A stretch of 64,000 bases of DNA, from contig JAPNXP010000001.1 of assembly GCA_028753945.1 (NCBI GenBank), positions 16,854,501 through 16,918,500 on the forward strand. The letters are read 5' to 3'. The notes beneath the pieces were generated by a model. It was given only the letters and a program-made list of their open reading frames with translations. It was not told the DNA's origin and ran no database searches. The position numbers and the translations under genes are program-made. How positions within the stretch are numbered: the first letter of the stretch is position 1; every line of letters begins with the position of its first letter. This stretch comes from Hexactinellida sp. DTS-2022 (taxonomy: Eukaryota; Porifera; Hexactinellida). Shown here piece by piece: positions 46,278 through 57,692 of this stretch.

Positions 46278-46539
46278 TTAAATTATCTATGAATTGTTTA
46301 ATTTCTAACAGATAGAGGTGATATAGCAAAGCTGATAATTCTAAAAAGTGGTACGGCGCTCGCCGCACCAGCAGCCGACCCTGACTTGATTTGGATTTCA
46401 ATCCAATGTTACACCGGTTAATATAATGGAAAGTTGCACAATTATATACCGATTGAAGATTTTATTAATTTAATACATGATCTGTTATTTATACTATATT
46501 AGAATTGTAGTAGAATTTTCTCATTTATAATCAATAATC

Positions 46540-46926
46540 TATATTATTAAATCTCGATTGTTGTTTGTGTGTGTGTGTTTGTTTGTTTGTCCGGATTGTA
46601 TTAAGTGATGGGGGAATAGAAACCGCATTTATATATGAGATAGAAACTAACTTCCAAATGTTATAATAGGTAAACAAGTATGCTGAACACGAATTTCGCA
46701 TTTATAAATTTTCTAATATGAATATTTGTTGTTGTTGTTTACACAAAATAGGTAAACAAATTAATGAAAATTCAAAATCAACCTAGAAGTTTGCTTTCAA
46801 CGGGTATTATAGGTAAACAAGTATGCTGAACACGAATTTCGCGTTTATAAATTTATAATATTAATATTTGTTGACACAAATAGATAAACAAATTAATGAA
46901 AATTCAAAATCAACCTCTGTGCATAA
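46540..46926 (-). repeat. R2 terminus plus two satellite-like monomers (reverse)
   Basis: tctcgattgttgtttgtgtg at ~46553, then gatgggggaatagaaaccgc, then two copies of the 142-bp-type monomer read in reverse (tataggtaaacaagtatgctg, cgaatttcgc). Confidence 0.75.
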
Positions 46927-47736
46927 CAGGGGTGGTGAATCTGCTGTTAACAGCCATTTTGGCTGCATTAAACCTTAACAGCATTTAAGTCGCCTTTAAG
47001 TTGTTAATTAACTCCAATTTAAGCTGTTAACAGCCAATTCTAGCTGTTAAAAGCCAAATTTAAGCTGTTAACAGCCAATTCAAGCTGTAATAGCAGGGTT
47101 GATAAAAATCGTGATTTTTTAAAAAAATCAAAAAAATCAGATTTTTTTTATTTAAATCAGAGTTTTTGATTTTTATTGTTTTTTTGCAATCTATATCACA
47201 CTGGCGTATATTATTTGGCTAATAGATTAACTACATTGATAATGACTCATTATCATTGTAATTTGACTCATTATCAATATATTTATTTTATTTTTGCCCA
47301 AAAAACAATAGACATAAAAAATCTGATTTAAATAAAAAAAATCCGATTTTTTTGATTGAAATCAGAATTTTTTGATTGAAATCAGACTTTTGATTTAAAT
47401 CATGATTTTTATTAATAAAAATCATTGATTTAAGTCATGATTTAAATCACTTGATTTAAATCAAACAACCCTGGTTAATAGCCAATTCAAGCTGTTCAAA
47501 TTCAATAATTGTATCAGTAAAAATTAAGGAAAAGGGACAAAGAAAGAAAGTTATGCTCAAAAATGTTTAAATTCGAATTGTATATCGTATTTACTATTTA
47601 CATAACAGTGAAACTAAATGATTATATAATAATATTTCAATTATTGCATTGGTCAGCATCTAGCTGTTAACAGCTTCGATTTTCATTTGCTATTAACAGC
47701 CAGTGGCTGTTAACAGCTTGGCTGTTTCCATCCCTG
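46927..47736. mobile_element. hAT-type MITE with GCTGTTAACAGCC repeats
   Basis: Ends CAGGGGTGG / CCATCCCTG; target duplication tgcataa (7 identical bases, 8 if GTGCATAA is counted). The interior is aagctgttaacagcc palindromic repeats. Hosts a nested MITE. Confidence 0.88.
47093..47473. mobile_element. Nested hAT-type MITE with AAAAATC repeats
   Basis: Ends CAGGGTTGATAAAAATC and AATCAAACAACCCTG. Flanks tgtaatag / gttaatag are a near-identical target duplication in the host minisatellite. The interior is aaaaatc / gattttt palindromic repeats. Confidence 0.85.
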
Positions 47737-47999
47737 TGCATAAAAGAAAGATTTTCTGAGGCTGCAATTTGATTGATTGAAAATAAATTCATCTAACCAA
47801 TCAATCATTTGTCTATTCTATTGCATGTTTTTCTTTTAGTATTATTTGGATTCGAGCTTACTTATCTTGCAACTGAAATTTATTGAGCTATATTAAATAT
47901 GAGAATTTGAATTTTCCAAACAAATTACATTGTGTAGCATTCTTATTAAGGGGACTTTATGAGGAATATATTTAATTATTTTAATACACCACAGAGATG

Positions 48000-48530
48000 T
48001 ATAATTCTAAATGATTAGTTTCAAGACGTAGTAAGGCCGCGCAGCGGTCGTCAATTGAGGCATGAAGCTCCGAACCGTCGCAAAGCGACCGAGACCGAAG
48101 GGCTTGTGTTATTAAAACTCGATTGTTGTGTGTTTGTTTTGTTTGTCCAGATTGTATTAAAGTGATGGGGGAATCGTAATAGCATTTAAGACTGAGATAG
48201 AGGCTAACTTCCAAATGTCATAGTAGGTAAACAAGTATGCTGAATACGAATTTCGCATTTATACGTTTATAATATGAATATTTAATATTGTTGTTTACAA
48301 AATAGGTAAACAATTAATTAAAATTCAAAATAAACCTAGGAGCTATCTTTCAATGAGTATTATAGGTAAACAAGTTAAAACTATGGAAAATGGTAGAAAG
48401 GGATGTATATAACATCCTCTATGGAGGAAAGGGTGAGGAGTAAGGCCGCATATCGCCCATTAACTTGAAGTGTGTAGCACCGATCCGTCGCAAAGCGACC
48501 GAGACCGAAGGACTCGTATTATTTTAATAC
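48000..48530. repeat. Two R2 segments in tandem
   Basis: aaggccgcgcagcggtcg...gtcgcaaagcgaccgagaccgaagggct at ~48030-48105, and a second at ~48443-48515, each followed or preceded by R2 tail or monomer sequence (taggtaaacaagtatgctg). Confidence 0.7.
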
Positions 48531-48621
48531 TAATGGATGCAATTCCACTTTAGGGGTCACAATACATGTTTTGGTAAATAGAGATTGTTATGTAACACTA
48601 AGTATAGTTGTTAGTTATAGC

Positions 48622-48787
48622 CAGGGCCGGCGGAAGAGGGGCGGTTGGGGCGGCCTGGGCCGCCCCACTTTTTCTGTGATTTATTTGGTACTCTGAAATT
48701 CCCCGGGCGTATTTTTACTCTGCAATCCTCACAATTATCATCGTAATACAAGGCCGCCCCACCTCTCACGAGCTTCCGCCGGCACTG
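48622..48787. mobile_element. hAT-type MITE, 166 bp
   Basis: Ends CAGGGCCGGCGGAAG and CTTCCGCCGGCACTG; exact 8-bp target duplication GTTATAGC (48614-48621, 48788-48795). Confidence 0.92.
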
Positions 48788-49539
48788 GTTATAGCAGTCC
48801 CTGGCCAATGCGTCTACTCTCAGACCACCCACTTAGTGTTTACTAGATTAGGCATCTAGAATCCTAGTTACATAAGTACAGTCACTCCCATACTTAGACT
48901 TAGTACAGCTTATCGGAATAGTGTATTTTTCGTTTGCTTGAAGTTACTCATTTTAATTGTTAGTGATTGTCTTAACGACTAATTAACCTTGTAACATAAA
49001 TCACGGACTTCTAGAATACCCGGACGGGCAACTCGCAAAGTGTTGAATAAAAACTGGAGGCTGACAGGCTCCAATTATACAAATTGAAAAAGCATTAGGT
49101 TTCCGGTTTCCAAATGTGATTTTTGGCATATAGGGGTAACTTTTGGCACCCGACAATAATTTGAGGTTTCCACTCAAAATTTCTCACACCTCGACAAGTT
49201 ATGACGTCATTGTCACATTTCGAAAACCCTGAATATTCACTTAATTGCCCATAATTCGCGCCCTCTAAGAGATAAAAATCTGAAAATTTAAAAGAATATG
49301 CACATTAATGATGCGGACACTTTGGTCATACCAGATTGCAAATATGCTTACTCATTATCGCATGATGACGTAATCACTAAAATTTCACATTGTTAAATTT
49401 GACTTTTTAGGCCTATTTACGCTTTATAATCAACGAGCCCTTCGGTCTCGGTCGCTTTGCGACAGATCGGTGCTACGCACCTCAAGTTAACGGCCGCTGT
49501 GCGGCCTTACTCCTCACCCTTTCTACCATGGAAATGGTA

Positions 49540-50870
49540 GATAGGGACGTTATGATTTTGATTTTCATTAATTTGTTTACCTATTTGTGCCATAACAACA
49601 ACAACAAATACTCATATTAGAATTTTATACTTGCGAAATTCGTGTTCAGCACACTTGTTTACTTATAATACCTATTGAAAGTTAACTTCTAGGTTGATTT
49701 TGAATTTTCATTAAATTGTTTAGCTATTTTGAGTAAACAACAACAACAACAACAACAAATATTCATATTAGAAAATTTAAACGCGAAATTCGTGTTCGGC
49801 ATACCTGTTTACCTATAATAGCCGTTGAAAGCTAACTTCTAGGTTGTTTTTGAATTTTCATTAATTTGTTTAGCTATTTTGAGTAAACAACAACAACAAC
49901 AACAAATATTCATATTAGAAAATTTAAACGCGAAATTCGTGTTCGGCATACTTGTTTACCTATAATACCCGTTGAAAGCTAACTTCTAGGTTGATTTTGA
50001 ATTTTCATTAATTTGTTTACCTATTTTGTGTAAACAACAACAACAAATATTCATATTATAAATTTTTAACCGCGAAAATCGTGTTCAGAATACTTGTTTA
50101 CCTATAATACCCGTTGAAAGCTAACTTCTAGGTTGATTTTGAATTTCCATTAATTTGTTTACCTATTTTGTGTAAACAACAACAACAAATATTAATATGA
50201 GAAATTTATAAACGCGAAATTCGTGTTCGGCATACTTGTTTACCTATAATACCCGTTGGAAGCTAACTTCTAGGTTGATTTTGAATTTTCATTAATTTGT
50301 TTACCTATTTTGTGTAAACAACAACAACAAATATTAATATGAGAAATTTATAAATGCGAAATTCGTGTTCAGCATACTTGTTTACCTATAATACCCGTTG
50401 AAAGCTAACTTCTAGGTTGATTTTGAATTTTCATTAATTTGTTTACCTATTTTGTGTAAACAACAACAACAAATATTAATATGAGAAATTTATAAACGCG
50501 AAATTCGTGTTCGGCATACTTGTTTACCTATAATACCCGTTGGAAGCTAACTTCTAGGTTGATTTTGAATTTTCATTAATTTGTTTACCTATTTTGTGTA
50601 AACAACAACAACAAATATTAATATGAGAAATTTATAAATGCGAAATTCGTGTTCAGCATACTTGTTTACCTATAATACCCGTTGAAAGCTAACTTCTAGG
50701 TTGATTTTGAATTTTCATTAATTTGTTTACCTATTTGTGTAAACAACAACAAATATTCATATGAGAAATTTATAAATGCGAAATTCGTGTTCAGCATACT
50801 TGTTTACCTATTATAACATTTGTTACCAATTATAACATTTGACAGTTAGTTTATATCTCATATATTAATG
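49540..50870 (+). repeat. 142-bp satellite array inside the foldback element
   Basis: cgtgttc(a/g)gc marks recur at 49641, 49791, 49938, 50080, 50222, 50364, 50506, 50648 and 50786. The unit is 147-150 bp at the left edge and exactly 142 bp in the middle. Each monomer has an (AAC)n stretch. Single monomers occur near 46700, 48240, 56650 and 59850. Confidence 0.92.
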
Positions 50871-50953
50871 CGGTTTCTATCCCCCCGTCACTTTAATACA
50901 ATCCGGACAAACACACACACACACAAACAACAATCGAGATTTCAATGTTAGAT

Positions 50954-51144
50954 GTGTATAAACCATACACCAACCGCGAAGCGGTTAGTGTGTGGTTGGG
51001 TTCTGCCGCAAAGCGACCTAGCAAGCGAGACGCCCTAGGCTATATAGATATACTGTAGCATCAATCTATATAGATACTAGCGTGCTTCGCGGCAGAACCC
51101 AACCACACACCAACCGCTTCGCGGTTTGTGTATGGTTTATACAC
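50954..51144. repeat. Long hairpin with GCGAAGCGG motifs
   Basis: gtgtataaaccatacacc...gggttctgccgc pairs with gcggcagaaccc...tatggtttatacac around a ~50 nt loop containing a second small inverted pair (ctatatagat). Confidence 0.85.
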
Positions 51145-51889
51145 TTCTAACCTTGATTGTAAAGCGTAAATGGGCCTAAATAGTCAAATTTAACAATGTG
51201 AAATTTTAGTGATTACGTCACCATGTGATAATGAGTAAGTATATTTGCAATCTGGTGTGACCAAAGTGTCCGCATCATTAATGTGCATGTTCTATTAAAT
51301 TTTGAGATTTTTATCTCTCAGAGGGCGCGAATTATGAGCAATTAAGTGAATTTTCAGGGTTCTCGAAATGTGACAATGACATCATAACTTGTCGAGGTGT
51401 GAGAAATTTTGAGTGGAAACCTCAAATTGTTGTCGGGTGCCAAAGGTTACCCCTATATGCCAAAAATCACATTTGGAAACCGGAAACCTAATGCTTTTTC
51501 AATTTTTAATTTGGAGTCTCTCATCCTCCAGTTTTTATTCAACACTTTGCGAGTTGCCCGTCCGGGTATTCTAGAAGTCCGTGGCTTGAGTTAATCCATT
51601 GTACATACGTATATACAGTGCGTATTCTATAATTATCAAGTTGAGTTAATATATTCATTACAAGTTGGAACAATGAAAATTTTATTGAATCTGAAGGGTG
51701 AAGAAATACAGGAGATTGGCACCTCAAATATGGCAGAAACTAAGCCCAAATTAAACATTCGTGATTAAGCAAAAGATGTCGAATTTAATTCTCCATCCAT
51801 ACATATAAATTTTATCAGGTCACAATTAATTATTTCAGGTTATATGTTATGACTTATGAGCCTTAGTTAAGTTAATTAGGTGTCAAAAT

Positions 51890-52080
51890 TGTTTGATCAA
51901 TAATTCTATCCTTAATGCAAATTAGACGGTCACTTCGCACCTACATGCCAAGTTTAAGCCCTCAATATATAAAGGTGTGGCCACTGGCCAGGGCACCGTC
52001 TAAGGAGAAAGCGTAAAAATAAAGGTAGTAGTAGTTTCAATATGGACCACTACATAGTAGTCGGACAGTAAAATCAAAAA
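51890..52080 (-). repeat. R1 fragment
   Basis: gcacctacatgccaagttt and ggccagggcaccgtct are in R1 order, as at 23840-23920. Confidence 0.65.
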
Positions 52081-52510
52081 AATCTCAAGCGGGTACGGGA
52101 GAATTAATAAATTTACAGACTTGAAATTTAGTAGATGTAGAAAAATATTGTGTCTGGAAAGTAGAAACCAAAGTTGCAACGGAATATAGTATAACTTCGT
52201 TACTACTAATACGGTTAATACGATATTCTGGTTATTACAAACTATATTTCAGTCCCATCAAAAGCCTTTCCACTACAATGAAATTGGTTAGTCCAAAATC
52301 CGCTAGTTAATAATGTCGATAATTGGATTGAAATTTGCTACTTTCATTGAGTATTGGCAGTCTATTTGGCCTACATACACTGTGATATTTGGATACTACT
52401 TGTACTATAAATTATATAATAATAAATCATTAGTAAAAAGAAAATCTGTGATTTTGAAGAATTATGTATAACTAATGATGCAATTATTTATAATCTATAA
52501 TCATATACTA
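52081..52510. other. Intergenic
   Basis: AT-rich; nothing recognised. Confidence 0.4.
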
Positions 52511-52676
52511 CAGTGAACTCTCGTTATGACGAAGTGCTTGAGACGTGTAAATTGATTCATTCGTTATAAGCGGATAATAATTAATCATTTAGGCTCTGGG
52601 GGAAAATCTCCAATTAGTTATAAGCGGTTATTTCGTTATATCCTAATTCGTTAGAGGTTACAACGGAAGTTCACTG
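52511..52676. mobile_element. pogo/Tigger-like MITE, 166 bp
   Basis: Ends CAGTGAACTCTCGTTATGAC and ...CGGAAGTTCACTG, flanked by TA on both sides. The interior has cgttataagcgg repeats. Confidence 0.85.
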
Positions 52677-52938
52677 TATTCTAATTGTCTTTTAATATTT
52701 AATTTAATATTATAAATATCTGAAACCAATGGGGACTTATCTTCTCCAGCAAAATATAATAATTACTCATTAATCGTCTGGTCCTGATATATTTAACTTC
52801 GTTAAAGGGGCGTTTATAGTATATCTAGAATAAGATATTAAATACATCTACTCCGCTCATGGATTTTCCGGCCCTAAGAAACCTGCGCAACCTAGGTGAT
52901 ATAAGATTTTCATTCGCACGCCCAAATTTACCAAAATA

Positions 52939-53106
52939 CAGTAGAACTCGGTATAATAAACCCCCTCGGGAACGAAAAACAAGTACTTATTATCCTTGTG
53001 TACGTACTAACCAAGAGCACCCCTAAATCTAATGCTTGGTTCTAAATAGTAGTAGTTACTAACCGAAGCAAGTATTAACTCAGGACCGTTATAATCGAGT
53101 TTACTG
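52939..53106. mobile_element. pogo/Tigger-like MITE, 168 bp
   Basis: CAGTAGAACTCGGTATAAT ... ATTATAACGGTCC-type complement ending ACTG, flanked by TA. The neighbouring host stretch aatttaccaaaata occurs on both sides. Confidence 0.75.
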
Positions 53107-53156
53107 TAATAAATTTACCAAAATACCAGGGCTTTCGTGAGTCACCGAGTCATTTG

Positions 53157-53613
53157 ACTCGTGACAGAATTTTATCTATATTATCTTTCCCATTCTGTCT
53201 ACTGACGCTATTCGTATTAGTGTACTATGTACGGAGGAGATACAAGCTGTATCGAGAGATAAAGAGAGTTCCACGGGAACTGCTCTGGAAGGACACCTAT
53301 AGGAACCATCTTAAGAATCTCAGGTTAAAGTGTGTTATCCATAACTTCGTTATTATTATTTTAGCGATGGAATTTTTCCGATCTATGATTTATACACTAT
53401 GTTTCCTTACCTACTGGTTCACCGAATTTGCGCATGAAAGTAAGGCTATGCACAGTTTTCAATACAAAGTTCAAAAGTTCTCCTACATGTTACTTGATCC
53501 CATAGCATATCCATTTATCCTTGTACTGTCTTTATTAATGAATTTGTTATGGTTAGCATATAGGCAGGGAATGAAAGGTTCACGAACGAACTTATTGAAC
53601 TTGAACTGAACGA
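53157..53613 (+). pseudogene. Membrane-protein exon truncated by a MITE
   Basis: An open frame with three hydrophobic stretches: ILSFPFCLLTLFVLVYYV, then FVIIILAMEFFRSMIYTLCF, then YPFILVLSLLMNLLWLAY, separated by a basic loop (RRRYKLYREIKRVPRELLWK). There is no in-frame ATG at the start; the frame opens after a possible acceptor (gtgacag). At 53575 it meets the end of a hAT MITE (CAGGGAATG), and the last ~13 codons are MITE sequence. So it is probably an internal exon of a multi-pass membrane protein whose 3' part is displaced or lost. A receptor is possible but not supported by a motif. Confidence 0.55.
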
Positions 53614-53780
53614 ACTGAACGCAGGGCTTTTAAGGGATTCACGGTGAAAGAACTACGAACACCAAGGGTTTCCAAACGGCAATTGAACGAACTTAACGAA
53701 CTGAATTGAACGAATTGAACGGATTGAACGAACTGAACTGAACGAACTAAACTGAATAAAGATAAATTATAAATATGGAT
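53575..53780. mobile_element. Truncated hAT MITE (CAGTTCGTT family)
   Basis: Starts CAGGGAATGAAAGGTTCACG and follows the reverse of 45800-46057; the far end is missing. Confidence 0.8.
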
Positions 53781-53934
53781 CCATTAACGGTATCGCTCGC
53801 ATGAAAATTTGTCGATTATGTAAGAAAAAAAATTATCCCGAATTTTTTTTTCTTTTACCAAACAGTAGAGACGGACAATATATATAGTTTGCACACAGTT
53901 TTGACTCTTTTCCATAGTTATTTTCATAGTTGCA

Positions 53935-54109
53935 TTATACGTAACGTATAACGTATATATGGTACCATTATACGATAGGTGAACGTATAATGCCATCATA
54001 CGTAACGTATAATCATCATACAACGTGTAACGTACAACGATTTTAACGTATATATGGTCCATTATACGCTCCCCGAACTTATAACGTATAATCGTATAAT
54101 GCATCTATG
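53935..54109. mobile_element. hAT-type MITE with ACGTATAACG repeats, copy 1
   Basis: Ends CATAG...CTATG with TGCATTATACG inside. Exact 8-bp target duplication GTTATTTT (53927-53934, 54110-54117). Confidence 0.92.
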
Positions 54110-54483
54110 GTTATTTTCAGAGATATGACCTATTTGTTTTTCAGTCGATTGGATTTCACCGTTTCCATCGATTGTCCTTGGTTTATTCTCCAATATTCGA
54201 AAGACTGGAGTCAACATAACTTTTTCCATGTTTTGTCTGACAAAAATAATCAACAATTGATCAAATAAAATAGTTAAAAAGTGAAAATTTGAAACTTTAT
54301 GGCCTATAATCCCATTCCAGGATACGCTTTCTTGTCCATTTTTTTCCTCAGACACCCGAGGTGCTGGAATCAAAGTTTACGTCTCAAAATACTCGCAATA
54401 CCCGACTTCCTATCCGTCAATAATACATTTGGTGACCCTAACACGCACCGTTTTCAAAATGATCCATATATGGGTATGTAATG

Positions 54484-54859
54484 CAGAGTTGCCGTGGGTA
54501 TGGGAATCCCCATGGGGATCCCCATACCCATGGGAATGGGATGGGAATGGGAATCAGATTTTCTCCTGTGGGGATCCCCATGGGATATTCGAATATGGTT
54601 TCATTAGGTCATCCTTAATTAATATAGGCATTACTATTGATACGAATCTCCTCTAGTAATTAAATTCGTTCTTATGTATATATTATACTCCCCTATTCAG
54701 TTTGGATAACCCATGAGGATTCCTTATGGGGATTCCCATGGGGATCCCCATGGGGATTCCCACAGGATTCCTATGGGGATTCCCATGGGGATTCCCACAT
54801 GATTCCTATGGGAATGGGATGGGAATGGGAACGGAAATTCCATTCCCACGGCAACCCTG
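54484..54859. mobile_element. hAT-type MITE with CATGGGGATTCCC minisatellite
   Basis: Ends CAGAGTTGCCGTGGG and CCCACGGCAACCCTG. Exact 8-bp target duplication ATGTAATG (54476-54483, 54860-54867). The interior is palindromic ccatggggatcccc repeats. Confidence 0.93.
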
Positions 54860-54867
54860 ATGTAATG

Positions 54868-56042
54868 TGCCCATTTTTGATGACCCAGCAAATTTATTCT
54901 CTCCTAAAGTATAGACTCTTGAGCTTAGCTCTAATCCTTTTAATCACATCAATATCCCATTACCAACTCAATGGAAGAACAAATGAGACCATTATCCAAA
55001 TGGCGACAATTCTATAAATTCACATGCCCATATATATGGTCAGGTGGTGTCATTTCAGTGATATGACCATAAGATTGAAATTAAAAAAGTAGCTAGAGCT
55101 TAGCTCTAACTTTCCAGTCATATCAATGATCCATTTTAACCAATACCCGAAAATTAATGGGAATAAAATCCCAAAGTTTCGGAAATAATAATAATAATAA
55201 ACTTTCCAAGCTTCTTTCTGAGAATATTATTGTTGACTATAGTAACGTAAGCGGGGGGAAACCGGGAGACCACAATAGTATAGTTAGAGTTCTGAAAATT
55301 GTTGCACATATTATTATAGTGTATTTGAACCATATAATCAAAGCGAATTTTCAATTTCAAATTTTAACCCCGGGGGTATATAATTAAAGTTAGATTAGTA
55401 AATAAATCGATGGAATTTCAGCCATATTTGGAAAAATAAAAATAAATACCCCAGGCAGATATCTGAATTGTTTAGTGAGCTATCTAACAAATTTCATTAG
55501 ACTCTAAACTAGTTGTATAGGCATTACTGAAGTTTGTAAAATAAATTGATTATGAATGCATACTGATTGAAACTATGTTACCACCTATGAAGCTCTAAAA
55601 CGGAATTCTAAAAATATCTCAATACTTCATTTAAAACAAAGGCTTCAATCAATTTCATAGTTCTATTTGCTCAATTCATTCTTCCTATTTTGGGGTTTAG
55701 ATCAATTAAACTATCAACATCATGTTATTGCTTCACTACTCAAACATTATAATGCAACACATTTCTCAATACAAATATTACAGCTTTGTATTGGGCCCCC
55801 TTTAGGCTCGGGCCCTGGGCGACCGCCCCATCCGCCCCCCCCCTTAAAAGCAGACCGAAAAATTGTCGATTACACGTTTTCTAGTGTTATTTATTAATAT
55901 AAATTATTAGAAACCAGTATGGCTTGGCTTGACATTTTTGCTACACTTCTAATAGGGGGTTGATTTACATGAATAAATGGCTTCTCTTTGTAATCATGAG
56001 GGTATATTCGTAAATATTGAGCATTCAGTACTCAGCCATCTA
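54868..56042. other. Intergenic
   Basis: No gene. A (AAT)n run is at ~55185-55200. A C/G-rich fragment (gggccccctttaggctcggg) is at 55793-55850, probably an eroded DNA-transposon end. Confidence 0.45.
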
Positions 56043-56050
56043 CCGACTCA

Positions 56051-56281
56051 TAGGATTGGATTCAATTATAACTGTAATTAATTTACTTTTTTGACATAAT
56101 TGTAATTGTAAATTGTAATTGTAATTGTAGCTGTAATTGAAAAACACAAATAAGTATAATTGTAATTGTAATTGTAATTGGAAAACTCAAATCCTTATAA
56201 TTGTAATTGTAATTGTAGTTGAAATTCTAAGGATAGCGTAATTGTAATTGTAATTGAAAATTATAATTGAACCCAACCCTG
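56051..56281. mobile_element. hAT-like MITE with AATTGTAATTG repeats
   Basis: Right end in reverse reads CAGGGTTGGGTTCAATTATA; the left end is the slightly eroded TAGGATTGGATTCAATTATA. The interior is almost all ttgtaattgtaa. No clear target duplication. Confidence 0.75.
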
Positions 56282-56285
56282 CCTG

Positions 56286-56399
56286 CATGCACAACTCCTG
56301 TTTGTAACCTCCGAATTTCGCATCTTTAATCTCGACGAGCATCAGTAGATCCTTGTTATCTACTGTGTTGAAGGATTTTCCTTCTCAAGATTCTGCCAT
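56286..56399 (-). pseudogene. N-terminal relic of a TRAF-like paralogue
   Basis: Reverse translation from ATG 56399 gives a stop at codon 5, then GKSFNTVDNKDLLMLVEIKD and AKFGGYKQ. This aligns with residues 4-31 of the intact TRAF-like gene at 57693-59141 (GKTYNSVDSKEQLILVQTGE, GKFGGYKQ). Homology ends where the MITE at 56051-56281 begins. Confidence 0.8.
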
Positions 56400-56504
56400 T
56401 GTATGTGGGGATAGGAAGGAATACAGTCGAAATCGGATTATTTTGTCATCGATTATTTTGTTTTATCGGACTATTTTGTCCTAATATTCGAGGAAAATTA
56501 TGAT

Positions 56505-57167
56505 AAACGAGCCCTTCGGTCTCGGACGCTTTGCGACAGATCGGTGCTACGCACCTCAAGTTAACGGCCGCTACGCGGCCTTACTCCTCACTAAACAATT
56601 GATTACATAGTTATTAATATTTGTCATAGTTATATACTTATAATAAGCGTTGAAAGCTAACTTCTAGGTTGATTTTGAATTTTCATTAATTTGTTTACCT
56701 ATTTTGTGTAAACAACAACAACAAATATTCATATTACAAATTTATAAACGCGAAATTCGTGTTCAGCATACTTGTTTACCAATAATACCCGTTGAAAGCT
56801 AACTTCTAGGTTGATTTTGAATTTTCATTAATTTGTTTACCTATTTTGTGTAAACAACAACAACAAATATTCATATTACAAATTTATAAACGCGAAATTC
56901 GGGTTCAACATACTTGTTTACCTATTATAACATTTGTTTACCCATTATAACATTTGGAAGTTTGTTTATATCTCATATACAAATGCGGTTTCTATTCCCC
57001 CATCATTTTAATACAATCCGGACACACACACACACACACACACACGCAGGTAAATGTCCTCATATCCGGTTTTTGTCCTCATATCCAAATTTTTGTCCTC
57101 ATATCCAAGTTTTTGTCCTCACATCTATAGATACGAGGACAAGTTTTTGCGATATGAGGACATCCTC

Positions 57168-57221
<54 letters not shown>

Positions 57222-57255
57222 CACACAAACAACAATCGAGATTTAATAATATAGA
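56505..57255 (+). repeat. R2 composite with two satellite monomers and CA tracts
   Basis: acgagcccttcggtctcgg start, ggccgctacgcggcc, two ~140-bp monomers, the R2 tail (gcggtttctattcccc) and (CA)n interrupted by a small MITE. It ends caacaatcgagatttaata. Confidence 0.8.
57047..57170. mobile_element. hAT-like MITE inside a CA microsatellite
   Basis: CAGGTAAATGTCCTCATATC ... GATATGAGGACATCCTCCTG; the interior repeats tttttgtcctcatatcca. Flanked by CACACACG and CACACACA, consistent with an 8-bp duplication. Confidence 0.75.
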
Positions 57256-57692
57256 TATACCATTTTGCATGGATATCCCATCGGGTTTATTTGTCTTATC
57301 GAATTATTTTGTCGAATTATCCATGAAAAGAATTGGACAAAATAATCCGATTTCGACTGTACATGTAGTTTCATATTAGCTAACTGCTCTCTTTTATACT
57401 CGTGCATACAATTCGGCTTATGGTCATAAACTAAGCATAGTTTGTAATAGTTCGAATCCGGATCGAAAAAATGCGATTTAACTCAGGTAACAGCTACTGA
57501 CACCAAACTAACAGCGTTGGGAAATAAAACTCTCAATAATGAGATTGAAACTGTGAAGAAATTTTATCTCAAATCCCTATTACATGAAAAGTTATACTGA
57601 GAATATTTTAATTAACGCTAGAAAATATATAAACTAAGATCAAACACTCACTACTGGTAATCTTTACGTATTAAGATGACTAAGTTAGTCAG

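Larger units (their letters stand above)
49002..51583. mobile_element. 2.6 kb foldback element with ~420 bp inverted arms
   Basis: Left arm 49002-49425 and right arm about 51162-51583 are long imperfect inverted repeats (outer end CACGGACTTCTAGAATACCC). They enclose an R2 motif (49435-49520), a nine-copy satellite array and a GCTTCGC hairpin. No target duplication is obvious and no gene is inside. Confidence 0.85.
56424..57359. mobile_element. pogo/Tigger-like MITE split by a nested R2 composite
   Basis: Ends CAGTCGAAATCGGATTATTT and its exact complement (26 bp including the TA), flanked by TA. Both inner parts repeat gattattttgtc. The interior from ~56505 to ~57255 is an R2/satellite insertion. 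Confidence 0.9.

Noticed and set aside
49540..50870. CRISPR-like array
   Set aside because: Repeats are contiguous 142-bp monomers without unique spacers, in a eukaryotic context; a satellite.
56051..56281. Internal telomere-like array (TTGTAATTG)
   Set aside because: Period and sequence do not match animal telomere repeats, and MITE-type ends are present.
57454..57480. gttcgaatccgg as a tRNA T-loop
   Set aside because: No acceptor stem, D arm or anticodon arm can be drawn around it.
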